Origin: Nocardioides ferulae
GTDB lineage: Bacteria > Actinomycetota > Actinomycetes > Propionibacteriales > Nocardioidaceae
Length of the DNA stretch: 64,000 nt
Direction: 5' to 3'
Assembly (NCBI RefSeq): GCF_003660455.1
Contig: NZ_QZVR01000008.1
Location: 181,748 to 245,747, forward strand
Within the stretch, counting starts at the first letter, position 1, and each line of letters opens with the position of its first letter. Position numbers and translations under genes: made by a program. Shown here one piece after another: positions 16,709 to 25,638 of this stretch. Below the pieces are notes generated by a model. It saw only the letters and a list, made by a program, of their open reading frames with translations, did not search any database and had not been told where the DNA came from.

Positions 16709-17224
16709 TCAGGGTCGATCAGAGTCAATGGTGTCGCTGGCGTCTGTGTTCAGTGCTTCCGCGAGCAGTGCGGGCCGGCGGGAGCTGACCAGCCAGTACG
16801 GGGTGGGATCGTTGGGGTCCTCGATGGGAATCCGGACCCCCGTCCGGATGTAGGGGCGCAACAGGAGGTAGGCGCGGGCATTGGCTTCGGGCCCGGCGAT
16901 CGACCGCATGTTGGGTGCATCGAGCACCTGGGTTGGCCCGAGGTAGCGGCGCTGGATTCGGGCTCGCCCCGCGTGCAGCCATTCGTCGGTTACGACGATC
17001 TTGGCCGATCCGTATGAGTAGAGCAGGGCCGCCAATAGGAGCATCAGAATCGCCGTGATCCCCCAGGCGAGGGCTTCCGGAACAGCGACGATCATCGCGA
17101 CCCAGAAGCTGACGACCATGAGCGTCCACTGAAGCCACCAGCGCGGGGGTACCCGCAGCCGCTCGCGGTAGCCGCTCGTCTGGCGGTGCACAGCCTGCCT
17201 CTCGTCGCGCTTCTGTCCGGGCAC
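16709..17224 (-). CDS. DUF3093 domain membrane protein
   Basis: A 171-residue protein. Two adjacent transmembrane helices (about 30-70) are followed by a soluble domain with the DUF3093 signature: ARAYLLLRPYIRTGVRIPIE and DPNDPTPYWLVSSRRPALLA. DUF3093 is actinobacterial and of unknown function. It lies downstream of two other minus-strand genes and may share their transcript from the operator at 18448. Confidence 0.85.
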   Translation of the reverse strand: MPGQKRDERQAVHRQTSGYRERLRVPPRWWLQWTLMVVSFWVAMIVAVPEALAWGITAILMLLLAALLYSYGSAKIVVTDEWLHAGRARIQRRYLGPTQVLDAPNMRSIAGPEANARAYLLLRPYIRTGVRIPIEDPNDPTPYWLVSSRRPALLAEALNTDASDTIDSDRP

Positions 17225-17254
17225 CTGCGAAGGAGCACCCCTGAACGGTGGTGG

Positions 17255-17473
17255 TTAGCGCCTCGGGCGGATGCAGACGTAGGCGAGGGCGACACCGAAG
17301 CCGGCGATGATCGGGCCGACGGCGCCGAGTGTCCGGGACTCTGGTTGGTTGCCGACCACGCCCCAGGCGAGCAGGGTCCAATAGCCGCCGAGGGTCATCA
17401 TGGCCACGGCGAGCGGGACGCCGAGCGCCAGGATGCGTCGCCGCGGTGTCTTGCCGTAGCGAGAATCGTTCAT
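17255..17473 (-). CDS. Small two-helix membrane protein
   Basis: A 72-residue hypothetical protein beginning MNDSRYGKTPRRRILALG, with two hydrophobic helices (about 13-35 and 45-66) and an Arg-rich end. AAGAAGAGG lies upstream of the ATG. No family recognised. It sits between the D,D-carboxypeptidase and DUF3093 genes, all on the minus strand. Confidence 0.6.
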   Translation of the reverse strand: MNDSRYGKTPRRRILALGVPLAVAMMTLGGYWTLLAWGVVGNQPESRTLGAVGPIIAGFGVALAYVCIRPRR

Positions 17474-17517
17474 TGCGATGCCTCTTCTTGGGTCCTGTTG
17501 TCGCCATGCAGGCCATG

Positions 17518-18396
17518 TCACGGCGGGGTCGGGCCGCCCGCGGCATACTCCCAGTGCCAGGGCTCGGGTTTGGAGCCGCGTTGTTGGGCCCAGGTTGGGT
17601 TGGTCCATCCAGTGTCGTCGGCGTTGGCCAGTAGCCAGGTGTACTCGGCGGTGCCGAAGGTCTCGGCGCCGCCGCACACATCGATGGCCAAGCCCCAGCC
17701 GTGATTGCTGGTGCCGGGGCGAGCGGCCAGGCCGGGCTTGGCGGCGCTGAGGCGTTGTTGGGCGTCGAGACTCCGGTAGGCGTCGGTCATGCAGAGCGTC
17801 TCGCCGAAGTCACGTTGGTAGCTCTCGGAGAGGCGCCACCAGGCCTGCGCGGCGTCCCCGCGGAGGTGAAGTCCGCCGGTAGGGAGTTCGCAGAGGTCGT
17901 TGTCGGAGATGAGGCCGTTGGCTTCGCTAGTCTCGGCGGGGGTGGTGTCGCAGGTGGCAAGCCAGCCCGGGAGCTTTGGCCGGGCCGCAGCTCTGCTGAT
18001 GGAGCCGCCGCGACTCACGGGTGGCCGCCGGTTGGCGCGACGGTGCTTCTTCTGGATATTGCTGCGCGCGCCGACGGCGCGGCGGATGGCGTCTCCGGCT
18101 CGGAGCTCAGCCTCAGACGGTGGCGGCGCGTCGCTGGCGGTGGATGCTGGTGCTGGAGCGCTGGGGCCGATCAGGTCGGCGGCCCACGCGGTGGGGGCGG
18201 TCATCCCAGCCAGCGTCAGGGCGGCGGAGAGGGCGAGGCGCCGGCCCGGATGGTGGCTGGGGCCGGATGCGGCGCGGTGTCGACCTACGGTGTCTGTGTT
18301 GCGTGATCGGGGGGGCGTGTCCGCTCGTCGTCGTCCGCGGGTTGTGGTGGGCCTGGGTGCACGCGTTGCTGCCCTGTGCTGTGGACCTGCTAGCAC
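17518..18396 (-). CDS. M15-family D,D-carboxypeptidase (VanY-like), exported
   Basis: The C-terminal domain (about residues 165-292) is a D-alanyl-D-alanine carboxypeptidase of family M15B: zinc motif SNHGWGLAIDVCGG (HxxxxxxD) and the second His in EPWHWEY, with AYRSLDAQQRL before them. It should trim D-Ala from peptidoglycan outside the membrane. A long N-terminal region leads into a signal segment ending near PTAWAAD. GTG 18396 is preferred because GAGGAG lies 9 nt upstream; an upstream ATG at 18447 abuts the BlaI-type operator. Presence in a BlaI-type regulon hints at cell-wall-linked control. Confidence 0.85.
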   Translation of the reverse strand: MLAGPQHRAATRAPRPTTTRGRRRADTPPRSRNTDTVGRHRAASGPSHHPGRRLALSAALTLAGMTAPTAWAADLIGPSAPAPASTASDAPPPSEAELRAGDAIRRAVGARSNIQKKHRRANRRPPVSRGGSISRAAARPKLPGWLATCDTTPAETSEANGLISDNDLCELPTGGLHLRGDAAQAWWRLSESYQRDFGETLCMTDAYRSLDAQQRLSAAKPGLAARPGTSNHGWGLAIDVCGGAETFGTAEYTWLLANADDTGWTNPTWAQQRGSKPEPWHWEYAAGGPTPP

Positions 18397-18447
18397 GTGG
18401 CATGACTCCTCGCTCAGGGACCCTGGTCGCGTGGTCTCGCAACCCAA

Positions 18448-18472
18448 CTTCTACTATACGAAATAGTAGAAG
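18448..18472. promoter_or_regulatory. BlaI-type operator, D,D-carboxypeptidase / DUF3817
   Basis: Perfect 10-bp inverted repeat: CTTCTACTAT (18448-18457) and ATAGTAGAAG (18463-18472), spacer ACGAA. It contains the core CTACTA-N7-TAGTAG shared by the set and lies between divergent genes at 18396 and 18494. Confidence 0.85.
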
Positions 18473-18493
18473 TGGTAAGGAGGGAGATGCAAA

Positions 18494-18871
18494 ATGCCCA
18501 GATCTTCTGGATCCGAGGACACCCTGAGTGCGGCCGACCCCGGCCAGACCGTAGAAGCCGGCATCCGTCGCACGTGGATGGGGCCGGCGTTCCAGGTTGC
18601 GGCGCGCGTCGAGGCGGCGACCTGGATTGGGCTGCTGATCGGGATGGCGTTCAAGTACGTGCTCGCCGACAACGATCTCGGGGTGCGGGTGTTCGGCCCG
18701 CTGCATGGCGTGGCGTTCATTGCGTACGTCGTGGCGACCATCGTGGCTGCCCGCAGGTTCGGATGGTCCTGGCGGCTGCTCCTGATGGGCCTGCTGGTGA
18801 GCATTCCCCCCGCCTTCACCTGGCCGTTCGAACGGCACGTGGCCAGGCGCGGCCATCTCGACGACGACTGA
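18494..18871 (+). CDS. DUF3817 family integral membrane protein
   Basis: A 125-residue protein. After a 35-residue polar N-terminus come three hydrophobic helices with the DUF3817 landmarks: RVEAATWIGLLIGMAFKYV, FGPLHGVAFIAYVV and SIPPAFTWPFERHV. Function unknown; the family is widespread in actinobacteria. AGGAGG precedes the ATG. It lies directly downstream of a BlaI-type operator shared with the divergent carboxypeptidase. Confidence 0.88.
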   Translation: MPRSSGSEDTLSAADPGQTVEAGIRRTWMGPAFQVAARVEAATWIGLLIGMAFKYVLADNDLGVRVFGPLHGVAFIAYVVATIVAARRFGWSWRLLLMGLLVSIPPAFTWPFERHVARRGHLDDD

Positions 18872-19216
18872 GCAGCCGTCTCTTCCTGGTCCGCTCTGCC
18901 CTCGCTTGCAATCGGACCACAAAGCGCTGGTCATGCGGCTGCTTCGGGGCGCGGAATTGGTGCGGTTGCGCCACGGTCTGATCCCTTCCTTCATCGGGTT
19001 GAGGTGGCGGCGTGCGGCTAGTGCGACACCCAGGCCCGTCGCCATCCCCATGATGACCAGCTCGACCACGCGGGGCCCCGGGGTCGGGCAAACCCGGCCG
19101 CGGGGACCACGCCACCCTCGTCGGTTGAGTGAGAACGGCGACGGCTATGCCGGCGACGAGGACGCCGCCGAGCCCGCGGCTGCGGCGACCGGTCGGCGTC
19201 TCATCGGGGGCCCGGG
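18872..19216. other. No intact gene recognised
   Basis: Two short minus-strand pieces read like membrane protein (around 19120-19180, LGGVLVAGIAVAVLT; and around 19000-19069, LVIMGMATGLGVALAARR), but in different frames with no common start. This may be a decayed gene between convergent units. Confidence 0.35.
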
Positions 19217-19660
19217 TCACCCGGTGTGGGAGGCGTTGCGTCGGGCTCGCGACAGCCACCCGACGAATCCGAGCGTCAACAGCGCGGTGAGGAGACCGAT
19301 GACGACCGTCGAGGTCGTTGACCCTCCAGATTCTCCGCTCTCGCGCGGCTCGTCTCGTGACGGTGGTCCCGCGTCATCATCCTCGAGGGGGGACCTGTGG
19401 TTGGTGGGTTCGCCCCCCGGCGTAGGCGTTCCTGTGTAAGGGCTGTGGGCGGCGGCTTGGTGTCGATCGACAACTGTGCTGGAGGGCAAGGCGTTGTCGG
19501 CAGCGGCCGGCGAGCTGAGCACGCACGCCCACGCGGCGGCCAGCGGCACGAGCATGACCATGGCCCACCGTTTTGGGTCGACGCGGACCGTGCACACCGC
19601 GCTCACGTGGCCCGGCGGGACGGCCCGGGTCCGTGCTGTCCTGATCTGTGGGTCTGTCAT
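19217..19660 (-). CDS. Secreted, C-terminally anchored protein
   Basis: A 147-residue hypothetical protein. A signal peptide ends near SSPAAADNA, a Pro/Ser/Gly/Asp-rich linker follows, and a C-terminal transmembrane helix (STVVIGLLTALLTLGFVGWL) ends in RARRNASHTG. This signal-linker-anchor layout is like the copper-handling CopC/YcnI-type proteins but no domain is recognised. Start ATG 19660 is 7 bp downstream of the stop of the preceding operon gene; third gene of the cupredoxin operon. Confidence 0.65.
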   Translation of the reverse strand: MTDPQIRTARTRAVPPGHVSAVCTVRVDPKRWAMVMLVPLAAAWACVLSSPAAADNALPSSTVVDRHQAAAHSPYTGTPTPGGEPTNHRSPLEDDDAGPPSRDEPRESGESGGSTTSTVVIGLLTALLTLGFVGWLSRARRNASHTG

Positions 19661-19667
19661 AGGCCTG

Positions 19668-21017
19668 TCATGCGCCGAAGAGCAGGTAGAGGCCCATGAA
19701 GGTGTAGCCGACCATCGCGAACAGCAGTGCGAGCTGGCCAATGATGAGGTGGCGGCGCGCGAGCAGGGTCAGGGACCGGTCGTGTGCGGCGATGACGCCG
19801 AGGACGTGGCCGGTGACGATGGCGAGGACCTTGATGGTGGCCAGGGCCGAGGGGTTCTGGGAGAGCCAGTAGTTGATCTCGAGGTCTGCAGTGCCGAACA
19901 GGTTTGCCCCGGTGCCGCCGGGATCGCTGATCAGGACCAGCGTCTGCTGGCCGTACTCGACGAGGAAGGAGAGGTAGTGAGCGATCATGTACCCGACGAT
20001 GATCGGCACGATCGAGTGGGCCAGCCGTCGGGGCAGTTCACGGCGCGGGGTTCCCTGTGGGTCGACGCTGGTGGCCATGGAGGCTGCGGTGAAGGTGATG
20101 CCGACGACCAGGATGATCAGCAGCATCAGGCCGGTGCCGAGGCGGGTGAGGTCGATGGTGTTGGACTGGACGAACCGGATCCAGGTGGCCGAGTTGCTCC
20201 AGCTGTCGTAGGCGGTGCTGCCGAGCAGTACGGCGACCACGGCGACCAGCCCGGGTTCGGGGGTGATGCGGGCGAGGTTGCGCAATGGGCTGACGAGGAC
20301 GAGCCTCCCAGCGGTGTTCCTGTTCCATGGTGAGAGGTGTCCGACGAGGGTGGAGTACACCTCGAAGGGGTCGGCACGGGAGATCCAGGTGGTGCCGAAG
20401 ACGGCCCATCCGACGAGCATGGCTGCGGCGTAGAGGGCGAACCAGAGGCGGACGAAGTCGAGGTCGGTTCCGTCGGGGGAGACGAGTTCAAGCCAGACGA
20501 ACGCGAAGAGCCCGAGGCTGGCGGGCCAGTATCCGAGCCACGGCGGGTAGGGCCGGAGGCCCTCACTCTTTCCGTCACTGTGTCTGTCGCCGTGAGTGCG
20601 GCCGACGGCTTTGTCGAGGAGCTCTAGGAGAGTGCGGACGGGGTTGACGGCGCGATAGGCGGACCCGAACAGCAGGGACACGGGCACGAGGCCGACCCAG
20701 AGCCAGGCGTAGGCGACGCCGAAGACAGGGTTGGTCAGGTCGTTGGGACCGAGGACGGCGGGCCAGAGCATGAACCCGAGGAAGAGCAGACCGAGGGCTC
20801 GCAGCGCGATCTTCAATGCCGGACCGTCGAGGACCCGGGCGATCGGTGGCGGGACCAGCAGCTCGTGGCTGGGTGTGTCGAACCGTGCTTTGCGCCAGGC
20901 CAGGAGCAAGATGGCGAAGGAGATCGTTAGCGCCGCGGTGCCGCCGGCGATCGCGAGATTGGCCGGGATCGGCAGGTCATCTGCGCCGCCCAGCCCGTGG
21001 GCGGAGATGTTGGTCAA
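19668..21017 (-). CDS. Polytopic membrane protein of unknown function
   Basis: A 449-residue protein with about twelve hydrophobic helices and a Met/Gly-poor core. Segments include FGSAYRAVNPVRTLLELLDK and a conserved-looking YMIAHYLSFLVEYGQQ helix. I recall actinobacterial relatives annotated only as hypothetical or, without support, as fenitrothion hydrolase. The His in MIAHYLSFLVEYGQ could bind a metal or haem, but this is speculation. It overlaps the cupredoxin-like lipoprotein gene upstream by ATGA and lies downstream of a BlaI-type operator. Confidence 0.75.
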   Translation of the reverse strand: MTNISAHGLGGADDLPIPANLAIAGGTAALTISFAILLLAWRKARFDTPSHELLVPPPIARVLDGPALKIALRALGLLFLGFMLWPAVLGPNDLTNPVFGVAYAWLWVGLVPVSLLFGSAYRAVNPVRTLLELLDKAVGRTHGDRHSDGKSEGLRPYPPWLGYWPASLGLFAFVWLELVSPDGTDLDFVRLWFALYAAAMLVGWAVFGTTWISRADPFEVYSTLVGHLSPWNRNTAGRLVLVSPLRNLARITPEPGLVAVVAVLLGSTAYDSWSNSATWIRFVQSNTIDLTRLGTGLMLLIILVVGITFTAASMATSVDPQGTPRRELPRRLAHSIVPIIVGYMIAHYLSFLVEYGQQTLVLISDPGGTGANLFGTADLEINYWLSQNPSALATIKVLAIVTGHVLGVIAAHDRSLTLLARRHLIIGQLALLFAMVGYTFMGLYLLFGA

Positions 21018-21475
21018 CGAACTTCCAGGATCGCGACGACCGCGCTGGTCTCGTGGTCCTCGACCTCGACACTTCCGGGGGTCTCGACGGTCATCTCAGC
21101 GCGCGTCTCACCTTCGCCGAACTCGACGTATTGCTCGGGCTTGGAGTGCACGTGCAACTCGCCGGCGCGGTCGGAGGTGATGTTCCACACCAGCGTCTCG
21201 TTGACGGCGATTGAGAGTTCCTCCGCGTTGGGGGCGACCTTGTCGCCCTCGATGCGCACCTCGATGCTCGGCCCGGCCGGCGACTCCTCAGTTGGTGACG
21301 CCGACTGGGTGGGCGAGGTTGAGGGCGACTCCTCGGGAGGCGTACTGCCGGAGTCGTCGGGGGCCGTCGCGGTGGCCTCCGTCGCGTCCTCGGTTGATTC
21401 ATCGTCGCCGCCGGAGCAGCCGCTGAGAGCAAGCACAGTGGTCAGGGCGACGGCGAGCAGGCGCGCTCTACGCAT
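21014..21475 (-). CDS. Cupredoxin-like lipoprotein
   Basis: A 153-residue lipoprotein: signal peptide with lipobox LSGC (Cys 20), an acidic Ser/Thr/Pro linker, and a C-terminal beta-rich domain (about 70-153) reading VNETLVWNITSDRAGELHVH through VEVEDHETSAVVAILEV. The sequence order (beta-strands, ELHVHS, terminal His) resembles a stripped-down cupredoxin; a full Cys-His-Met type 1 site is not obvious. Probably an outer-leaflet copper or redox carrier. First gene of an operon controlled by the operator at 21562. Confidence 0.75.
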   Translation of the reverse strand: MRRARLLAVALTTVLALSGCSGGDDESTEDATEATATAPDDSGSTPPEESPSTSPTQSASPTEESPAGPSIEVRIEGDKVAPNAEELSIAVNETLVWNITSDRAGELHVHSKPEQYVEFGEGETRAEMTVETPGSVEVEDHETSAVVAILEVR

Positions 21476-21561
21476 GGAGTCTCCTTCTGGGTGGCCGGGG
21501 GACCGGTCGTGACGTCGCCTCCGGGCCCCACGGCGTCAGTGTGGGAGACGGCGGCGCGGAT

Positions 21562-21580
21562 CTACTATGCCGCATAGGAC
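21562..21580. promoter_or_regulatory. BlaI-type operator, cupredoxin operon
   Basis: CTACTATGC (21562-21570), 1-nt spacer, GCATAGGAC (21572-21580). The left half is perfect; the right half deviates at three positions (GGAC for GTAG). It lies about 90 bp upstream of the minus-strand lipoprotein gene. Confidence 0.75.
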
Positions 21581-21650
21581 AGTGCCTCTCGAACGGGGCG
21601 CGCACTGGACGCGTTCGACGGTGAGCGTGCTTGGGGAGGGCCGGGTTCGG

Positions 21651-22526
21651 TCAGGTTCGGGTCGCGGTGACCAGCCAAGCGGCGCCGTCGAGGAACACGC
21701 CGTCCTCGCGCACGTACGGGGCAAGGGCGGTGCCGACCGCCTCCCAACCCTGGGCGGTGGCGGCCGGGCCGGCATCGCCGAACACAGCGTCGCCGAGCTC
21801 ACTTTGTCGCAGGAACCGCAGGGCGTCGCTCAGGTCCGCGCCTTGGTACATCGGCGCCACGGTCGGCTGGATTTCGACGTCGGTGAATCCGGCCTTGGCC
21901 AGCAGCGCCTGGGTGCGGGTGGGGTCGGCCAGCGAGAAGGCGGAGTAGGACCAGCTGTCGGCGGTGAACTCGGGTGTCGGCACGTGCTCGAGTGCCGCAG
22001 TCAAAGGGACCATCAGGTGCTGCTGATGGGTTAGGTCCTGCCAGCAGGTGAACACCAGCCGACCGCCCGGGTGGAGCGCGGTGCACAGGTTGGCGAAAGC
22101 AGCGTCGGGGTCGGCGAAGAACATCACACCGAACTGGCTGAGTGCGAGGTCGAACTCCTCGAAGCCGAGGTCCTCGGTGGTCTGGACGTCGGCGCGGATG
22201 AAGCGTGCGTTGTCGAGGCCGAGTTCGATGGCCCTGTGTTGGGCGACCTGCAGCATAGGGCTGGCGACGTCGACACCGACGACCTTGCCATGTGGTCCGA
22301 CCGTGGTGGCGGCGTCGATGGTGCGATCACCCATGCCACAGCCGGCGTCGAGGACGCGCATACCGGGGCGCAGTTGAGCGGCGGCGAGGAGGGTGCTGCC
22401 GAAGGGTGCATGCATGCGCTCGTAACGGGCTTGCTCGGTGACCCAGCGTTGCCCGACTTCGCCGTCCCAGGCCCTGATCATGGGTGAGTTGTCTGGCTCC
22501 ATTGCCCGCTCCATCGCCGGTTCCAT
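21651..22526 (-). CDS. Class I SAM-dependent methyltransferase
   Basis: A 291-residue enzyme. The Rossmann SAM site is clear: MRVLDAGCGMGDRTID (motif I), VVGVDVASPML (acidic loop), RADVQTTE, FDLALSQFGVMFF and LHPGGRLVFTCW. It resembles UbiE/COQ5-type methyltransferases of small molecules; the substrate is unknown. ATG 22526 is preferred; a GTG at 22571 would add a Pro-rich leader. It is divergent from the DsbA operon and shares its operator. Confidence 0.85.
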   Translation of the reverse strand: MEPAMERAMEPDNSPMIRAWDGEVGQRWVTEQARYERMHAPFGSTLLAAAQLRPGMRVLDAGCGMGDRTIDAATTVGPHGKVVGVDVASPMLQVAQHRAIELGLDNARFIRADVQTTEDLGFEEFDLALSQFGVMFFADPDAAFANLCTALHPGGRLVFTCWQDLTHQQHLMVPLTAALEHVPTPEFTADSWSYSAFSLADPTRTQALLAKAGFTDVEIQPTVAPMYQGADLSDALRFLRQSELGDAVFGDAGPAATAQGWEAVGTALAPYVREDGVFLDGAAWLVTATRT

Positions 22527-22582
22527 CACTGTTGTCTCTTGTCGTGCACCAGGCCGAGGCGGCGCGGCCACCTACCCATCCA

Positions 22583-22601
22583 CTACGATGCAGCATAGTA
22601 G
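22583..22601. promoter_or_regulatory. BlaI-type operator, methyltransferase / DsbA operon
   Basis: CTACGATGC (22583-22591), A, GCATAGTAG (22593-22601): 9-1-9 inverted repeat with one mismatch, between divergent genes. Confidence 0.88.
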
Positions 22602-22626
22602 TTGGTGTCGAGTCGAGGACGTGCGC

Positions 22627-23289
22627 GTGAGTACCCAGGTGAGAGTGGCCCTGCTGATTGCCGGGGCGTTCGTGATCGCGATCGGTGGCCTGCTGTTCTG
22701 GGCCGGTCGTGACGATGCGGCCGAGCCCGGCTCGGACGCCCCCGGTGGTGCTGCTGATCCGCGGCTGGTGCGCGAGGACAGCCGCATCATGGGTGAGGAG
22801 GGCTCCAGTGATGTGGTGCTCGTGGAGTTCCTGGACTTCGAGTGCGAAGCCTGCGGGGCCGCCTATCCGATCATCGAGGACCTCCGCGAGGAGTACGCCG
22901 GCGAGGTGACGTTCGTGGCTCGCTACTTCCCACTGCCCGGGCACTTCAACTCCGAGCGCGCCGCCCGCGCGGTGGAGTCGGCGGCGAGACAGGGCAAGTT
23001 CGAGGAGATGTACCAGCGGATGTTCGAGACCCAATCTTCCTGGGGTGAGCAGCAGGAGCCCTTGGACGACCTCTTTCGCGAGTACGCCGTCGAGATCGGC
23101 CTGGACATGGACCAGTACGACGCCGACTACGCCTCTGACGAGGTGGCCGACCGGGTTCAGCGCGACGTCGCCGACGGCACCGACCTCGGAGTCCAGGGGA
23201 CCCCGACGTTCTACCTCAATGGCGAGCTGTTCGAGCCGACCTCGGCCGAGGACTTCAACACCGCGATCGACGACGCCCTCAACCAGTGA
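22627..23289 (+). CDS. DsbA-like thiol-disulfide oxidoreductase, membrane-anchored
   Basis: A 220-residue protein. One N-terminal transmembrane helix (about 5-25) anchors a thioredoxin-fold DsbA domain outside the membrane. The active site is CEAC in VEFLDFECEACGAAYP, and the cis-Pro loop is VQGTPTFYLNGE. It should introduce disulfides into exported proteins. GTG 22627 is chosen with GAGG 9 nt upstream; GTG 22621 is possible. It is followed with a GTGA overlap by a VKOR protein, its expected reoxidation partner. Confidence 0.9.
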   Translation: MSTQVRVALLIAGAFVIAIGGLLFWAGRDDAAEPGSDAPGGAADPRLVREDSRIMGEEGSSDVVLVEFLDFECEACGAAYPIIEDLREEYAGEVTFVARYFPLPGHFNSERAARAVESAARQGKFEEMYQRMFETQSSWGEQQEPLDDLFREYAVEIGLDMDQYDADYASDEVADRVQRDVADGTDLGVQGTPTFYLNGELFEPTSAEDFNTAIDDALNQ

Positions 23290-24059
23290 GTAAGAGTGAG
23301 GGGCGCGTGAGACCAGCATCGGGGAAGACCATGCCGGACGCAGCGGTCACCGACCCGGCAGTCACCGACCGCAGCGCAGTCGTCGCCGAGACACAGATTG
23401 ACCGGGACACCAACCAGACGACTGGCCAGCCGACGGATGACACGGCGAGGGGGCGGTCGCTCGGGGCTCGTCCCGTGTCGGATCGTGCTCTGGCGTGGCT
23501 GATGCTCGTGGGGGGCGTCGTCGGTTTCACGGCGGCGTTCGTGCTGGCGGTGGAAAAGATCGCGCTACTGACCGACCCGAGCTACACGCCCTCGTGCAGC
23601 CTGAACCCGGTGCTCAGCTGCGGGTCGGTGATGCAAACAGCGCAGGCCGAGGCTTTCGGGTTCCCGAATCCGTTGCTCGGGGTGGCGGCGTTCCCGGTGG
23701 TTGCCGCCACGGGCGCCGCGCTGCTGGCGGGCGCCCGGCTGGCCCGCTGGTACTGGCTGGGGCTGCAGGCCGGTGTCACCTTCGGGTTGGTGTTCGTGGG
23801 ATGGCTGATCTTCCAGAGCCTGTACCGGATCGGCGCCTTGTGCCCTTACTGCATGGTCGTGTGGACGGTGATGCTGCCGCTGTTCGGCTACGTCACGCTT
23901 CGCAACGCCACCACCGGGATGTTCGGCGCGAAGGTCGGCGGGAGCCGGGTGGTGCGGGTGGCTGCGCAGTGGCACCTGGTGGTGCTGACGACGGCGGTCG
24001 TGGTCGCGCTGGGCCTGATCGCAGACCGGTTCTGGTACTACTGGTCGACCCTGGTCTGA
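23286..24059 (+). CDS. Vitamin K epoxide reductase (VKOR)-family protein
   Basis: A 257-residue protein. After a 65-residue polar N-terminus there are five helices. The catalytic CPYC (IGALCPYCMVVWTVM) and the loop Cys pair (CSLNPVLSCGSVM) are intact. In actinobacteria VKOR replaces DsbB: it reoxidises DsbA and passes electrons to menaquinone. Position directly after a DsbA-like gene supports this. GTG start overlaps the DsbA stop. Confidence 0.92.
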   Translation: MSKSEGRVRPASGKTMPDAAVTDPAVTDRSAVVAETQIDRDTNQTTGQPTDDTARGRSLGARPVSDRALAWLMLVGGVVGFTAAFVLAVEKIALLTDPSYTPSCSLNPVLSCGSVMQTAQAEAFGFPNPLLGVAAFPVVAATGAALLAGARLARWYWLGLQAGVTFGLVFVGWLIFQSLYRIGALCPYCMVVWTVMLPLFGYVTLRNATTGMFGAKVGGSRVVRVAAQWHLVVLTTAVVVALGLIADRFWYYWSTLV

Positions 24060-24104
24060 GCGCGACATGACCAGCATGAACGTCGTCGGGGTGGGGGTGG
24101 TCGC

Positions 24105-24884
24105 GTGAACGGGCTGCAGGACACCGTTCTCTCCGGCTCCCTCCTGTTGGCGGCCGTGGTCGCCGTCGCCGCTGGGGTGGTGTCCTTCTTCTCCCCTTGC
24201 TCGCTGCCGCTGTTGCCGGGCTACCTGTCCTATGTGGCCGGGGTGTCGGGCCAGGAGTCGACGGTCGCGCGCGAGCTCCAAGGTCATGCGCCGACGGCAC
24301 GCGGTCGCACGATCGCGGGTGCGGGGTTGTTCGTGCTCGGGTTCGCGGCCGTATTCACCAGTTACGGCGCGTTGTTCGGTGCTTTGGGTTCCCAGCTGGT
24401 GCGCCACCAGGAGGACATCATCCGGTTCTCGGGGGCGCTGACGGTGCTGTTCGGGCTGGTGTTCGCGCTCGCGGGCGCCCGGGTTCCGCTCCTGGGGCGA
24501 ACGGTGCGGCTGCGTTACCGGCCGCGGGTCGGGCTGGCCGGCGCGCCGCTGCTGGGTGTTGTGTTCGGGGTGGGGTGGACTCCCTGCATCGGCCCCGCGT
24601 TGGCTGCGGTGCTCACGTTGGCGACGAGCTCTGCTACGGCGGGTCGTGGCGCGGTCCTGGCGTTCGCCTACAGCCTCGGGTTGGGTCTGCCCTTCCTGCT
24701 GGCGGCGTTCTCGGTCAGTGGAGCGATGCGGCGGTTGGCGTGGGCCCGGCTCCACGTCAGGGCGATCGCGCGTGCCGGCGGCGGGTTTCTGATCGTCTTG
24801 GGGGTCCTCCAGTTGACCGGGGTGTGGTCGGAGTGGATGGCCGCGATGCAGGCCCTGATAGCCGGCTGGCAACCCCCCATCTAG
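24105..24884 (+). CDS. ccdA: CcdA/DsbD-type electron-transfer membrane protein
   Basis: A 259-residue protein with six predicted helices. Cys residues in [19 protein letters not shown] and [14 protein letters not shown] form the membrane redox pair of CcdA. It carries reducing electrons from cytoplasmic thioredoxin to extracellular thioredoxin-like proteins needed for cytochrome c maturation. Its neighbour at 24964 (TlpA/ResA-like) is the expected acceptor, and ResB-CcsB are encoded at 34-37 kb. GTG start. Confidence 0.92.
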   Translation: MNGLQDTVLSGSLLLAAVVAVAAGVVSFFSPCSLPLLPGYLSYVAGVSGQESTVARELQGHAPTARGRTIAGAGLFVLGFAAVFTSYGALFGALGSQLVRHQEDIIRFSGALTVLFGLVFALAGARVPLLGRTVRLRYRPRVGLAGAPLLGVVFGVGWTPCIGPALAAVLTLATSSATAGRGAVLAFAYSLGLGLPFLLAAFSVSGAMRRLAWARLHVRAIARAGGGFLIVLGVLQLTGVWSEWMAAMQALIAGWQPPI

Positions 24885-24963
24885 TACACCCACGACTGAT
24901 ACGAGCGCAGAACGGATCGAATACCGCGGGATCGGCCCCGGTTGGCAGAAGGGGGAGGAAGGG

Positions 24964-25638
24964 ATGGAAGGCGAGGCAATGGTCAGCAGACCCAGCACAC
25001 TTGGTCCGGCCGGTGCACCCGGTTCATCTGGTAGGCCGTCCCCGTCTCGGACCCCGGGGACGCGGATCCTGTCCGTCCTGGTCGTCCTCGCCGTGATCGG
25101 TCTGGTGGCGTGGCTGGTCGCTAGCCGTTCAGACGGTGGTGACCCGCGGGCGCGGTCCGCCGACGGGTCGGTGGTCGAGGAGTTCGAGCCTGACGACCGG
25201 ATCGAGGGCGAGCCGTTCCAGGCACGGATGCTCAGCGGGGATCGGTTCGATTCCGGCGATCTAGCCGGCCAGGTCGCGGTCTACAACGTGTGGGGTTCGT
25301 GGTGCGTGCCCTGCGTGACCGAGGCACCCGAGTTGGTCGAGGTCGCGGAGGAGTTCACCGGCCAGGTGCAGTTCGTTGGCATCAACGTGCGCGACAACGA
25401 CGCGGCGGCACGTGCTTTCGAGCGCGATCACGGCGTGCCCTACGACAGCATCGTTTCCTCGGACTCGAGCGAGGCGATGCTCGCCTTCCAGGGAGCCCTG
25501 GCCGCCGCGGCGGTGCCGACCACGCTGGTCGTCGACCCCGAAGGCCGGGTCGCGGCCCGTGTCGTGGGGCCGGTGACTGCGAGCACGCTGCGTGCCTTGA
25601 TCGAGCCCGTGTTGGCCGAGACGGATGCGCAGGACTAG
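24964..25638 (+). CDS. TlpA/ResA-like thioredoxin, membrane-anchored
   Basis: A 224-residue protein: an N-terminal helix (about 35-53), then a thioredoxin-fold domain with active site WCVPC (NVWGSWCVPCVTEAPE) and cis-Pro AVPTTLVVDPEG. ResA-like proteins reduce apocytochrome c haem-binding Cys outside the membrane, with electrons from CcdA. Start ATG 24964 has GGAGG upstream; ATG 24979 is possible. Its end overlaps the DUF3152 gene by 14 bp. Confidence 0.9.
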   Translation: MEGEAMVSRPSTLGPAGAPGSSGRPSPSRTPGTRILSVLVVLAVIGLVAWLVASRSDGGDPRARSADGSVVEEFEPDDRIEGEPFQARMLSGDRFDSGDLAGQVAVYNVWGSWCVPCVTEAPELVEVAEEFTGQVQFVGINVRDNDAAARAFERDHGVPYDSIVSSDSSEAMLAFQGALAAAAVPTTLVVDPEGRVAARVVGPVTASTLRALIEPVLAETDAQD

